Under the pieces are notes generated by a model. The model saw only the letters and a list, made by a program, of their open reading frames with translations. It was not told where the DNA came from and ran no database searches. 63,758 nt of DNA from Selenomonadales bacterium (GTDB lineage: Bacteria > Bacillota > Negativicutes > Sporomusales > UBA7701). A program made the position numbers and the translations under genes. Positions 16,428-25,035 of this stretch are shown piece after piece; position 1 is the first letter of the stretch; each line of letters begins with the position of its first letter. The DNA is taken from the NCBI GenBank assembly GCA_018434945.1, contig JAHDOI010000079.1, forward strand, positions 1 to 63,758, read 5' to 3'.

Positions 16428-16922
16428 TTAGTCCATGTAAGAGGCGACGATTTCGCCGACGTATACGGTATGATGATCCCCATCCTTGTACCACTGGGCA
16501 TTGAAGCTTTTGTCGAGCTGGCCGGGGACCATGTCGTACTGGTAGACGACCCGGCATTCGTAGTAGAGGCCGCAGCCGTCCACGACCGGCGCGGCGACCT
16601 TGCTGCCCGGCCGGAGGGTGAGGCCGGCCGCCTTGACTTTGTCGATATCCCGTCCCGATTTGCTGCCGCAGAGGGCGAGGGCGTCCTTCATGCCGGCGAG
16701 CGGCAGGCTGACGGTGAATTCGCCGCCGGCCATGAATTTGTGGGTGTGGCGGGATGGCCGCGCCATGACGGTGAAGACGGGTTTGCCCCACATGAAGCCT
16801 ATTGCGCCCCAGGCGATGGTCATGACGTTGTTTTTGCCGCTGTCGCCGGCGGTGAGGAAGGCTCCCTGGCTGAGCACTTCCATGGCCTTGTTCGCCTGGT
16901 CGCTGAAGCTGATTTCTTGCAC
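16428..16922 (-). CDS. flavin reductase family protein (FMN-binding split barrel)
   Basis: A 164-residue protein of the flavin-reductase-like, FMN-binding split-barrel family. It has the flavin-contact segments NVMTIAWGAIGF and GKPVFTVMARPSRHTH (about residues 28-62) and the C-terminal HTVYVGEIV common in the clostridial members, which are often small flavoproteins of unknown partner. GTG at 16922 is preceded by AAAAGGAGG with a good gap; longer frames upstream have no ribosome site. Just upstream (16944-16969) a hairpin GCCCGCGGGC-AAAAAA-GCCCGCGGG stands between promoter and start. Confidence 0.85.
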   Translation of the reverse strand: MQEISFSDQANKAMEVLSQGAFLTAGDSGKNNVMTIAWGAIGFMWGKPVFTVMARPSRHTHKFMAGGEFTVSLPLAGMKDALALCGSKSGRDIDKVKAAGLTLRPGSKVAAPVVDGCGLYYECRVVYQYDMVPGQLDKSFNAQWYKDGDHHTVYVGEIVASYMD

Positions 16923-17106
16923 GATATAACCTCCTTTTCTACAGCCCGCGGGCAAAAAAGCCCGCGGGGGGTTTATTTGAGATATATTCTGCCCGGATAA
17001 GGCGTTTCCTGGCGGCCGGGGATGGGGAGATAAAAATTTTCCATCTGGTCTGCCAGGCAACACGGCAGTATAATGGTTATAGCTTAAAACTAGGAGAGTA
17101 TGCCCT

Positions 17107-17820
17107 GTGGCTGATTTTACGACCGCGAAAGAGAAGTATGTCCATGGCGTGTTCGCCGCTATCGCCCGCCGTTACGATCTGATGAACACGCTGCTGAGCT
17201 TCAACCGCGACAAGTACTGGCGGCGGTTCGCCGTCGAGCGGACGGGACTGGCGGCTGGCGGACGGGCGCTCGATGTGTGCTGCGGGACCGGCCTCCTTTC
17301 CCTGGAGCTCGCGAGGGCCGCCGGTCCGGACGGACGGGTGACGGGTCTGGATTTTTGCCGCGAGATGCTGGATGTGGCGGCGGCGAATATCGCCGCCAGC
17401 TCCTTCGGCCGCTCGGTCGAGCTGGTGGAGGGCAACGCGATGGCCCTGCCTTTTCCCGACGACAGTTTCGACTGCGCCACGATCGGCTTCGCGCTGCGCA
17501 ACGTGCCGGATATCGCCGCCGTGCTGGCGGAGATGCGGCGGGTGGTGCGGCCGGGCGGCACGGTGGTTTCTCTGGAGCTGGCCAAGCCCGGGGCGCCGGT
17601 GTTCAAGCAGCTTTACTATCTGTATTTCGAACAGATTCTGCCTCTGCTGGGCAAGGCGGGGGTGGGTGTGGACGGACCGTACCGCTGGCTGCCCGAGTCG
17701 CTGCGGCGCTTTCCCCATCAGGCCGAGATCCGCGATATTTTCCGCGCGGTCGGTCTTAAGGAGGCCGTTTATCATGAGCTGACGGGCGGGATCGTCGCTG
17801 TCCATACCGGCAGGAAGTAA
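17107..17820 (+). CDS. menG: demethylmenaquinone methyltransferase (MenG/UbiE family)
   Basis: A 237-residue class I SAM methyltransferase that methylates demethylmenaquinone to menaquinone (or the ubiquinone equivalent). The SAM site LDVCCGTGLLSLEL (about residue 57) and the UbiE motif IGFALRNVPDI (about residue 130) are present, as is the N-terminal VFAAIARRYDLMNTLLSF. GTG at 17107 follows AGGAGAG. The UbiA prenyltransferase gene begins 11 bases after its stop codon, so both late quinone steps are co-transcribed. Confidence 0.92.
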   Translation: MADFTTAKEKYVHGVFAAIARRYDLMNTLLSFNRDKYWRRFAVERTGLAAGGRALDVCCGTGLLSLELARAAGPDGRVTGLDFCREMLDVAAANIAASSFGRSVELVEGNAMALPFPDDSFDCATIGFALRNVPDIAAVLAEMRRVVRPGGTVVSLELAKPGAPVFKQLYYLYFEQILPLLGKAGVGVDGPYRWLPESLRRFPHQAEIRDIFRAVGLKEAVYHELTGGIVAVHTGRK

Positions 17821-17831
17821 GGGGGGAGCGC

Positions 17832-18689
17832 GTGGGCCTGGCTAAACTTGCGGTTTTCCTGGAGATGATCAAGTTCGAGCATACCGTTTTCGCGCTGCCG
17901 TTCGCTTATACCGGCGCGCTGCTCGCTGAGCAGCGCCTGCCAAGCTTCCACGATTTCGTCTGGATAACGCTGGCGATGGTCGGCGCCCGGACGGCCGCGA
18001 TGTCGCTTAACCGCATCATCGACCGCTATATCGACGCCGCCAACCCGCGCACGGCGGCGCGGGCCCTGCCCCGCGGCCTGCTGCCGCTCGGGACGGTGTG
18101 GCTTTACACGGCTTTTTCGCTGCTGCTGCTGGCGGTGTCCGCATATAATCTCAGTCCGCTCGCTTTCCGCCTATTCCCGGTGGCGGTGATCGCGCTTACT
18201 TTGTATTCTTACACGAAACGGTTCACCTGGCTGTGCCACCTCTTTCTCGGCGGGACGCTCGCTCTCGCGCCGCTGGGAGCCTGGGTGGCGATCACCGGCT
18301 CGGCGGATGCGGCGGCGCTGGCGCTGGCCGCGGCGGTGACGGTGTGGGTGGCCGGGTTCGATATCATTTACGCGTGCGATGATTACGATTTCGACCGCAC
18401 GGCGGGGATTTACTCCATCCCGGCGCGGTTCGGCATCGCGGCCGGGCTGCGGGTCGCGAAGGTTTTCCATGTTGTCGCCGCCGGTCTGTTCGCTCTTTGC
18501 GGCCATATGCTGGGCCTCGGGGTTTTCTACTGGCTGGGGGTCGCGGCCGCCGCTCTGCTGCTTTTCTGGCAGCACCGTCTGATAAGCCCGGCCGATCTTT
18601 CCCGCGCCGGGGTGGCGTTTTTCAACCTGAACGGGAGTCTGAGCGTGGCGATGCTGACGGCCGTCATCGCCGAGGTTGTGCTGAGATGA
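17832..18689 (+). CDS. ubiA: UbiA family prenyltransferase (MqnP-like)
   Basis: A 285-residue membrane prenyltransferase with about eight to nine segments. Both Asp-rich motifs that hold the Mg-diphosphate are visible: NRIIDRYIDAANPRTAARALPRG (about residue 57) and CDDYDFDRTAG (about residue 180). It attaches a polyprenyl chain to an aromatic quinone precursor. The sequence resembles the 4-hydroxybenzoate/MqnP branch more than MenA; coupling to menG supports a menaquinone role, through futalosine if MqnP is right. GTG at 17832 follows GGGGGGAG. Confidence 0.88.
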   Translation: MGLAKLAVFLEMIKFEHTVFALPFAYTGALLAEQRLPSFHDFVWITLAMVGARTAAMSLNRIIDRYIDAANPRTAARALPRGLLPLGTVWLYTAFSLLLLAVSAYNLSPLAFRLFPVAVIALTLYSYTKRFTWLCHLFLGGTLALAPLGAWVAITGSADAAALALAAAVTVWVAGFDIIYACDDYDFDRTAGIYSIPARFGIAAGLRVAKVFHVVAAGLFALCGHMLGLGVFYWLGVAAAALLLFWQHRLISPADLSRAGVAFFNLNGSLSVAMLTAVIAEVVLR

Positions 18690-18710
18690 TTTCATTATCG
18701 ACCGAAAACA

Positions 18711-18745
18711 AAAAGGGCCGGACAGTCGTCCGGCTCTTTATTGTT
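18711..18745. terminator. bidirectional terminator between ubiA and the coiled-coil gene
   Basis: AAAAAGGGCCGGAC and GTCCGGCTCTTT form a stem with A and T runs on both sides, suitable for the convergent genes ending at 18689 (+) and 18747 (-). Confidence 0.85.
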
Positions 18746-18746
18746 C

Positions 18747-19043
18747 TTACCCGTTGGCCTTCAGTTTCTGGAGGGCGAGGTATTTTTTCTGGAGCTCGTC
18801 TTCGAGGACGCCGATTTCTTTGAGGAGGGAGTCGACGGCCGGACCTTCGCACTGGCCGGTCAGGAAGACGGTTTTGCCGTATTCCTTGAAGAGACGGTCC
18901 TGCTTGGCCTCGAGAAATTCCATCTGGAGGCGGATTTCGGTGACGTCCTTGGCCCATTTCACTTCGTCGCCGAGGTCGTCCCACATTTCCTTGGCCTTTT
19001 TGGCGAAGAGGTCGCGGTATTCTTTGATACGGTCCTTGTCCAT
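18747..19043 (-). CDS. small coiled-coil protein of unknown function
   Basis: A 98-residue, highly charged, helical protein with a heptad-like pattern over most of its length and no Cys-rich site or membrane segment. No family is recognised. ATG at 19043 has AAAGGAGG with an eight-base gap; the ATG two codons further upstream sits too close to that site. It is transcribed away from the serA T-box promoter, with which it shares the intergenic region. Confidence 0.75.
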   Translation of the reverse strand: MDKDRIKEYRDLFAKKAKEMWDDLGDEVKWAKDVTEIRLQMEFLEAKQDRLFKEYGKTVFLTGQCEGPAVDSLLKEIGVLEDELQKKYLALQKLKANG

Positions 19044-19178
19044 GGTCATTCCTCCTTTTTTGGCAGTAAGTACATATTCTGGGCGGGAGTGGCGGTATTC
19101 CTGCCGAATAGGGGCCGACAAGCGGGGTAAAGAGTATTTTTCTGTCGGCCGCGACAAATGTTTTTGGGCAAAAGACAC

Positions 19179-19207
19179 TTGACTTTACCGGAGGGATGGC
19201 TTATAAT
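19179..19207 (+). promoter_or_regulatory. sigma-A promoter of the serA T-box transcript
   Basis: TTGACT (19179-19184) and TATAAT (19202-19207) are separated by exactly 17 bases. Transcription should begin near 19214, at the start of the T-box leader. Confidence 0.85.
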
Positions 19208-19214
19208 CAGAACT

Positions 19215-19513
19215 AAATTTATATGGCAACGCGTTGAAAGGGAAGCCAAGTGTTGTGTGCCTTCAGAGAGCCGGCGGATGGTGCGAGCCGGTGGCCGGGC
19301 ATGCGGTTCCGCCCTGGAGCGGCTGGTGACGAATCATGACGGGCGCCGCCCGATAAAGCGGCTTAAGTTGGCCGTTTGGCAATGTGGGTGGCAACGCGGG
19401 AATATACTCTCGTCCCTGTAGGGATGAGGGTATTTTTGTTAGCGACCTGCGGCGGCGGCATAAGCTGGGTGGCACCGCGGAAAAACCCGCCCCAATTTCG
19501 GGGCGGTTTTTTT
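19215..19513 (+). ncRNA. T-box riboswitch (tRNA-Ser), one stem I and two antiterminator/terminator modules
   Basis: Stem I landmarks are AGAGAG (19265-19270) and GGATGGTGCGAG (19276-19287). A TCC at 19308-19310, in the strand that follows, can act as a Ser specifier codon. The first T-box GGGTGGCAACGCGG (19386-19399) is followed by terminator ATACTCTCGTCCC-TGTA-GGGATGAGGGTATTTTT (19403-19437). Only 29 bases later a second T-box GGGTGGCACCGCGG (19467-19480) and terminator CCCGCCCC-AATTT-CGGGGCGGTTTTTTT follow. Both have TGGC, complementary to a GCCA acceptor end as in tRNA-Ser. There is no room for a second stem I. Confidence 0.9.
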
Positions 19514-19547
19514 ATAAGCAAGAATATTTTTCTGGAGGGAACACAAT

Positions 19548-21134
19548 ATGAAAATACTCGTATCCGACCCGGTATCCGATAAGGGTGTAGCCATCCTGCG
19601 CCAGGACCACGATGTGGATGTGAAGCTGAAGCTGCCGCCCGAGGAGCTTATCGCTTTAATCCCGGGTTACGACGCGCTGGTGGTGCGCAGCGAGACGAAG
19701 GTCACCAAGGCGGTGATCGAGGCGGCCGACAATCTGAAGGTCATCGGCCGGGCCGGCGTCGGCGTGGATAATATCGACGTGGACGCGGCGACGAAGAAGG
19801 GCATTATCGTGCTGAACGCCCCGGAAGGGAACACGATCGCCGCCACCGAGCATACGATGGCGATGATGCTTTCCCTGGCCCGCAATATCCCGCAGGCACA
19901 CCAGTCGGTGAAGAGCGGCGAGTGGCAGCGAAGCAAGTTCGTCGGTGTGGAGATGCGGGGCAAGACTCTCGGCGTGCTCGGTCTCGGCCGCATCGGCACC
20001 GGGGTGGCCAAACGGGCGCTGGCGATGGAGATGAAGGTGCTGGCGTATGATCCGTTCATCAGCGCCGAGCATGCCCGGACTCACGATATCGACCTCGTCG
20101 AGCTCGACGAGGTGCTGGCAGGCGCCGATTTCATCACGCTGCACCTGCCGCTGACCGCCGATACGAAGGGGCTGTTCGGCAAGGAGACGTTTAAGAAGGT
20201 CAAGCCGGGTGTGCGGATCGTGAACTGCGCGCGCGGCGGGGTGATCGACGAGGCGGCCCTGGCCGAGGCCATCAAGGAGGGTATTGTGGCCGGCGCGGCG
20301 ATCGACGTTTTCGAGAAGGAACCCGTTGAGGCCGCAAACCCGCTGCTGGGCGTCGACAGTGTGGTGCTCACTCCCCACCTGGGCGCGTCGACGGCCGAGG
20401 CCCAGGTGGGCGTGGCCGTGGATGTGGCTGAGGGCATCCTGATCGCCCTGCGCGGCGAGCCGGTGACGACGGCGGTCAATATCGCCCCCGTGCCCGCACA
20501 TGTTATGAAGGTTATCAAGCCGTACCTGGGTGTGGCCGAGAAGATGGGCTGCCTGGCAGTCCACCTGGCTGACGGGCGTATCGAGCATGTCGAGGTGGAG
20601 TATAACGGCCAGATCAGCGAGGTGGATACCCGCATGCTTACGACGGCGGTGCTGAAGGGTCTGCTCGGCCCCATCCTCCAGGAGACGGTCAACTATGTCA
20701 ACGCCCCCGGCGTGGCCAAAGCCCGCGGCATCAAGGCCAAGGAGATCAAGAGCAAGGAGACGGCCAACTTCGCCAATCTCATCACCGTCCGCATCCGCAC
20801 GGACAAGGGCGCCCATATGGTGGCCGGCACGCTGTTCGGCAAGGAGGAGGCCCGCATTGTGATGATCGACGGCTACCGGGTGGATGTCGACCCGACAGGC
20901 TGGCTGCTGATCGGGCCGCATATCGATAAGCCGGGGATCATCGGCAAGGTGGGCACCATCCTCGGCGACAACTGCATCAATATCGCCGGCATGCAGGTGG
21001 GCCGCACCGAGACCGCCGGCACGAGCATAATGGTTATGACGGTGGAGGCCGATCTGCCTACCCCGGTGATGATGAAGATCAAGGCGGTGGACGGCATCCT
21101 GGGCGCGAAACTGGTCAATTTCAACCTCAGCTGA
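19548..21134 (+). CDS. serA: D-3-phosphoglycerate dehydrogenase
   Basis: SerA (528 residues, the long type) oxidises 3-phosphoglycerate in the first step of serine synthesis. The NAD-binding fold has GLGRIGTGVAKRAL (about residue 147), and the catalytic residues lie in NCARGGVIDE, the following Glu and LTPHLGAST (about residue 282). An intervening ASB domain (about 320-450) and a C-terminal ACT domain (about 455-528, with IDKPGIIGKVGTILGDNCINIAGMQ-type residues) give serine control. Its T-box leader predicts expression when uncharged tRNA-Ser builds up. The DUF1015 gene follows after 17 bases. Confidence 0.97.
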   Translation: MKILVSDPVSDKGVAILRQDHDVDVKLKLPPEELIALIPGYDALVVRSETKVTKAVIEAADNLKVIGRAGVGVDNIDVDAATKKGIIVLNAPEGNTIAATEHTMAMMLSLARNIPQAHQSVKSGEWQRSKFVGVEMRGKTLGVLGLGRIGTGVAKRALAMEMKVLAYDPFISAEHARTHDIDLVELDEVLAGADFITLHLPLTADTKGLFGKETFKKVKPGVRIVNCARGGVIDEAALAEAIKEGIVAGAAIDVFEKEPVEAANPLLGVDSVVLTPHLGASTAEAQVGVAVDVAEGILIALRGEPVTTAVNIAPVPAHVMKVIKPYLGVAEKMGCLAVHLADGRIEHVEVEYNGQISEVDTRMLTTAVLKGLLGPILQETVNYVNAPGVAKARGIKAKEIKSKETANFANLITVRIRTDKGAHMVAGTLFGKEEARIVMIDGYRVDVDPTGWLLIGPHIDKPGIIGKVGTILGDNCINIAGMQVGRTETAGTSIMVMTVEADLPTPVMMKIKAVDGILGAKLVNFNLS

Positions 21135-21151
21135 ATGAAAGGAAGGTCCCG

Positions 21152-22402
21152 ATGGCAACTGTAAAACCGTTCCGCGGTCTGCGGCCGGCCCCCGAGCTGG
21201 CCGCCAGCATCGCCGCGCTGCCTTACGATGTGATGGATTCCGAGGAGGCGCGGCGGATCACCGCCGAAAACCGTTACAGCTTCCTGCGGGTGACGAAGTC
21301 GGAGGTCGATCTGCCGGACGATGTCGATCATTATTCGCCGGCGGTGTACGCCCAGGCGCGCGCCACCCTCGACGATTTCACCGCCAAGGGGTATCTGCGG
21401 CAGGATCCAGCAACCTGTTTCTATATTTACGAGCAGAAGATGGGCGGCCATACGCAGGTGGGCCTGGTGGCCGCGGCGTCGGTCGACGAGTATGAGGAGG
21501 GCGTCATTAAGAAGCACGAGTTCACCCGTCCCGATAAGGAGCTCGACCGGGTGAACCACATCGCCGCGACGGGCGCCCAGACGGGGGCGGTGTTCGTCAC
21601 CTACCGGGCCGACCGGGGCATCGACGCTCTTGTCGAGCGCTGTCGTCAGAAGCGGCCGGCATACGCTTTCATCGCCGGGGACGGGATAAGCCACACGCTG
21701 TACGTTGTGGACGAGGCGGCCGATATCGCCGGCCTCGAAGAGGCTTTCCGGCAGGTGCCGGCGCTTTATATCGCCGACGGCCATCACCGTTCGGCGGCGG
21801 CGGCGCGGGTGCGGGAAAAGTGCCGGGCGGCGAACCCCGCCCACACTGGTGATGAGGATTATAACCGCTTCCTGGTGGTGATCTTCCCCCACGACCAGGT
21901 GCGGATAATGGATTACAACCGCGTGGTCGCCGATCTTGCCGGTTTTGCGCCGGCCGCGTTCCTGGCCGCCGTACAGGAGAAGTTCACCGTCGAGGAGCAT
22001 CCCGCCGGCGCCTGTAAGCCGGCCGCGGCCCATGAGTTCGGCATGTATCTCGACGGCCGCTGGTACAGGCTTACCGCCAGGCCGGGAAGCTTCGGCGGCG
22101 ACGACCCGGTGGCTTCGCTGGATGTAAGCATCCTGCAGGATAATCTGCTAGCGCCGCTCCTCAAGGTGGGCGACCCGCGCACCGATAAGCGGATCAATTT
22201 CGTCGGCGGCATCCGCGGCATGGCCGAGCTGGAGCGCCTGGTGGACGGCGGCAGATACGCCGTCGCCTTCTCCCTCTTCCCCACTTCGGTGGCGGAGCTG
22301 ATGGCGATCGCCGACCGCGGCGCGATTATGCCGCCGAAGTCGACGTGGTTCGAGCCGAAGCTGCGGGATGCGATGGTGGTGCATCTTACCGGCTGCCGGT
22401 GA
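21152..22402 (+). CDS. DUF1015 family protein, serine-pathway associated
   Basis: A 416-residue protein of family DUF1015. Typical marks are the start FRGLRPAPELAASIAALPYDVM, YIYEQ, the central YIADGHHRSAAAARV (about residue 210) and LQDNLLAPLLKVGDPRTDKRINFVGG near residue 330. Members are found next to serA across Firmicutes and are thought to act in serine or phosphoserine metabolism, some with kinase-like activity; the chemistry is not settled. Coupled to serA under the same T-box. ATG follows GAAAGGAAGG. Confidence 0.88.
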   Translation: MATVKPFRGLRPAPELAASIAALPYDVMDSEEARRITAENRYSFLRVTKSEVDLPDDVDHYSPAVYAQARATLDDFTAKGYLRQDPATCFYIYEQKMGGHTQVGLVAAASVDEYEEGVIKKHEFTRPDKELDRVNHIAATGAQTGAVFVTYRADRGIDALVERCRQKRPAYAFIAGDGISHTLYVVDEAADIAGLEEAFRQVPALYIADGHHRSAAAARVREKCRAANPAHTGDEDYNRFLVVIFPHDQVRIMDYNRVVADLAGFAPAAFLAAVQEKFTVEEHPAGACKPAAAHEFGMYLDGRWYRLTARPGSFGGDDPVASLDVSILQDNLLAPLLKVGDPRTDKRINFVGGIRGMAELERLVDGGRYAVAFSLFPTSVAELMAIADRGAIMPPKSTWFEPKLRDAMVVHLTGCR

Positions 22403-22438
22403 GGCCTTGCCGGGTACGAGGAATACGATGGTCGGAAG

Positions 22439-22474
22439 TCGGGAGGCTGAATATCTTTGCCTCCCGATTTTTTG
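22439..22474 (+). terminator. intrinsic terminator of serA-DUF1015
   Basis: TCGGGAGGC and GCCTCCCGA form a stem over an 11-base loop and are followed by TTTTTTG. Confidence 0.88.
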
Positions 22475-22574
22475 TCGGCAGGGAATCGAAAAAACAGGAA
22501 CAATTCGGCAATACGTCGAATTTTTGGAAAAATAGCATAATTGTCCGCTCCAGACGGATGGGGGAGGCAGCCTG

Positions 22575-24833
22575 ATGAAAACCAATCCTTTCCTGATTGC
22601 CGCCAGAGTTGCTTGTACGTATGCTGTAATCGCCGGTTTATGGATCGTGTTTTCGGACACCATCCTGTTATCGGTCGCGCGGGATCCGGCTACCATCACC
22701 GCCCTGCAGGTCGCCAAAGGCTGGGGGTTCGTCGCCGCAACGGCAGCTATGCTGTTCTGGGTTATCCGTAGTAACCTCGAAACGATCGTCCGTTCGGAGC
22801 GGGCTGTGCACGAGCGCAACGAAGCCCTCGCCCAGACAAACGAGGAACTGACCGCCGTGGAGGAGGAGCTGCGCCAGCAGTATACCGAGATGTTGGTCAG
22901 CCAGGACAAGATCCGCCGCCAGAACGAGTGCCTCCTGATGCTGCGGGAGACGGCTTTTTCCCTCATGCACGAACAGAATGTCGACGCCCTGCTGCGCCTG
23001 ATCGTCGAGAAGGCTGCCGCCCTGGGGGAATCGTCGCACGCTTATCTTTACACCCTGACCGACGACGGCCAGACGATGGAGCTTAAGGTGGTGATCGGCA
23101 CCGCCATTAAGGAGATCGGCTTCCGCCAGCGCCGCGGCGAGGGCGTGGTCGGCCAGGTATGGAACTCCGGTTTGCCGCTTGTCATCCATGATTACGACAA
23201 GTGGGACAGCCGGATGGATGACAAGGGTTTCGGGGTCATCCGGACTTCGACCGGTTTCCCGCTGATCGTCGGCGGCGAGGTGGCCGGGGTCTTCGGTGTT
23301 AATTATTTCGACCATCACGAAATGGACGAGCATGCCCGGGAGCTGCTCGCCAGTTTCGCGGAGCTGGCATCGATCACCCTTGCGAACGCCCGCCTCAACC
23401 GCTCGCTGCGGGAGGAGCTGACGGAGCGCGCACTTATGGAGGCCGACCTGGAGCTGCAGCGGGCCCGCACCCAGGCCGTTCTGGACGCCATGCCGGATAT
23501 CATCCTCCGCCTGAGCCCGGACGGCTTCCTCCTGGAGTTCAGGCAGGGCGGCAGCACCGAGTCGGTCGTCCCGCTCGATGCCTTCGTCGGCAAACACCTC
23601 CGCGAATTTACCCCGCTGTATCTCGGGGAGAAGATAGCGCACGGCATGGCGGAGACGATCAAGACCCGTTCTCTGCAGGAGTTCGAATACGAAATCACCG
23701 CTTCGGATGGCAGGCGGCTTTTCCGGGAGATCCGCCTCGTGGCTTCGGCTGACGACGAGGTGATCGCCATCATCCGCGACATCACCGAGCGCCGCGAGAT
23801 GGAACGCGAGCTGAAAAAGATGAGCCTGACCGACCAGGCCACCGGGCTTAACAACCGCGCTTTTTTCGAAGCCGAGCTGCGGCGGATGAACGACGCGCGT
23901 TTCCTGCCGGTGGGAGTTATCGTGGGCGATATCGACGGCCTGAAGTTCATCAACGGCACACTTGGCCACGACATCGGCGATAAGCTGATCGTCGCGGCGG
24001 CCGAGATGATGGCAGGCTGTTTCGGCGAGGGCGACGTTGTGGCCCGTATCGGCGGCGGCGAGTTCGGGGTGATAATGGCCAACAGCGACGCGGGGATGGT
24101 AAAGAAGGCCTGCGGACGGATCAAGAAAGCGGTCGCCGACTACCGGGATACAACCAAGACGCCGCTTTCGATTTCGGTCGGCAGCGCCATCCGTTCCTGT
24201 GTCGACGAGACGCTTACCGATACGTTCAAGGCCGCCGACCGCAATATGTACCGCGAGAAGCTTCACAGCAACCAGAGCGGCCACAGCGCAATCGTCGCCA
24301 CCCTCGCCCAGGCCCTCGAAGCCAGGGATTTTGTGACTGACGGCCACGCCGACCGCCTCCAGTATCTGATGGAGCGGCTGGCGGTAGCCGCGGGGCTGCC
24401 GAGCAGCGAACTGCCCGACCTGCGGCTGCTGGGGAGGTTCCACGATATCGGCAAGGTGGGCGTGCCCGACCACATCCTTTTCAAACCCGGCCGCCTGACC
24501 GCCGAGGAGTACGCAGTGATGAAGCGGCATTGCGAGATCGGCTACCGCATCGCCCAGGCTTCTCCCGAGCTTGCTCCCATCGCCGACTGGATCCTGAAGC
24601 ACCAGGAGTGGTGGAACGGCGAGGGCTATCCGCTCGGTCTGGCCGGCGAGGATATCCCCCTCCCCTGCCGTATTCTCGGCATTGTGGACGCCTATGACGC
24701 GATGACCAACGACCGGCCCTATCGCAAGGCGATGCCGCACGAGGAGGCGGTGGCCGAGCTTGTCCGCTGCGCCGGCCGCCAGTTTGACGCGAGTCTGGTG
24801 GAGCTGTTCGTGAAGCTCCTGCAGCCGAGTTGA
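22575..24833 (+). CDS. membrane GAF-PAS-GGDEF(degenerate)-HD-GYP signalling protein
   Basis: A 752-residue signalling protein. Two N-terminal hydrophobic segments (about 10-28 and 42-62) lead into a coiled coil, a GAF domain (about 125-275), a PAS domain (about 295-410), a GGDEF domain (about 420-580) and an HD-GYP domain (about 585-745). The cyclase signature is GGGEF, so the GGDEF part is probably catalytically dead and may serve as a GTP or partner sensor. The HD-GYP part keeps HDIGK and NGEGYP, with HQE instead of HHE, and is probably a c-di-GMP phosphodiesterase. Single gene with its own terminator. Confidence 0.88.
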   Translation: MKTNPFLIAARVACTYAVIAGLWIVFSDTILLSVARDPATITALQVAKGWGFVAATAAMLFWVIRSNLETIVRSERAVHERNEALAQTNEELTAVEEELRQQYTEMLVSQDKIRRQNECLLMLRETAFSLMHEQNVDALLRLIVEKAAALGESSHAYLYTLTDDGQTMELKVVIGTAIKEIGFRQRRGEGVVGQVWNSGLPLVIHDYDKWDSRMDDKGFGVIRTSTGFPLIVGGEVAGVFGVNYFDHHEMDEHARELLASFAELASITLANARLNRSLREELTERALMEADLELQRARTQAVLDAMPDIILRLSPDGFLLEFRQGGSTESVVPLDAFVGKHLREFTPLYLGEKIAHGMAETIKTRSLQEFEYEITASDGRRLFREIRLVASADDEVIAIIRDITERREMERELKKMSLTDQATGLNNRAFFEAELRRMNDARFLPVGVIVGDIDGLKFINGTLGHDIGDKLIVAAAEMMAGCFGEGDVVARIGGGEFGVIMANSDAGMVKKACGRIKKAVADYRDTTKTPLSISVGSAIRSCVDETLTDTFKAADRNMYREKLHSNQSGHSAIVATLAQALEARDFVTDGHADRLQYLMERLAVAAGLPSSELPDLRLLGRFHDIGKVGVPDHILFKPGRLTAEEYAVMKRHCEIGYRIAQASPELAPIADWILKHQEWWNGEGYPLGLAGEDIPLPCRILGIVDAYDAMTNDRPYRKAMPHEEAVAELVRCAGRQFDASLVELFVKLLQPS

Positions 24834-24837
24834 CGCC

Positions 24838-24873
24838 GACCCGCCCGCATTATGCGCGCGGGTCGTCTCTTTT
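24838..24873 (+). terminator. intrinsic terminator after the HD-GYP gene
   Basis: GACCCGC and GCGGGTC close a stem-loop with inner CCGCATTATGCGC, followed by GTCTCTTTT. Confidence 0.7.
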
Positions 24874-25035
24874 GCCGTCCTGCCCGGCGTCGGGCGGCGT
24901 GTGCATAATTTTCTTCCCCCCATATAAAGCTAGCATTGGCAGGCCGAGCGGCCGCTGCCGCGATTAGGAAATCTGATGGCGCCGCGGGAGGATTGTCCGG
25001 GCCGCAGACCGAAATAAAACGGGAAAGGAGTGATT

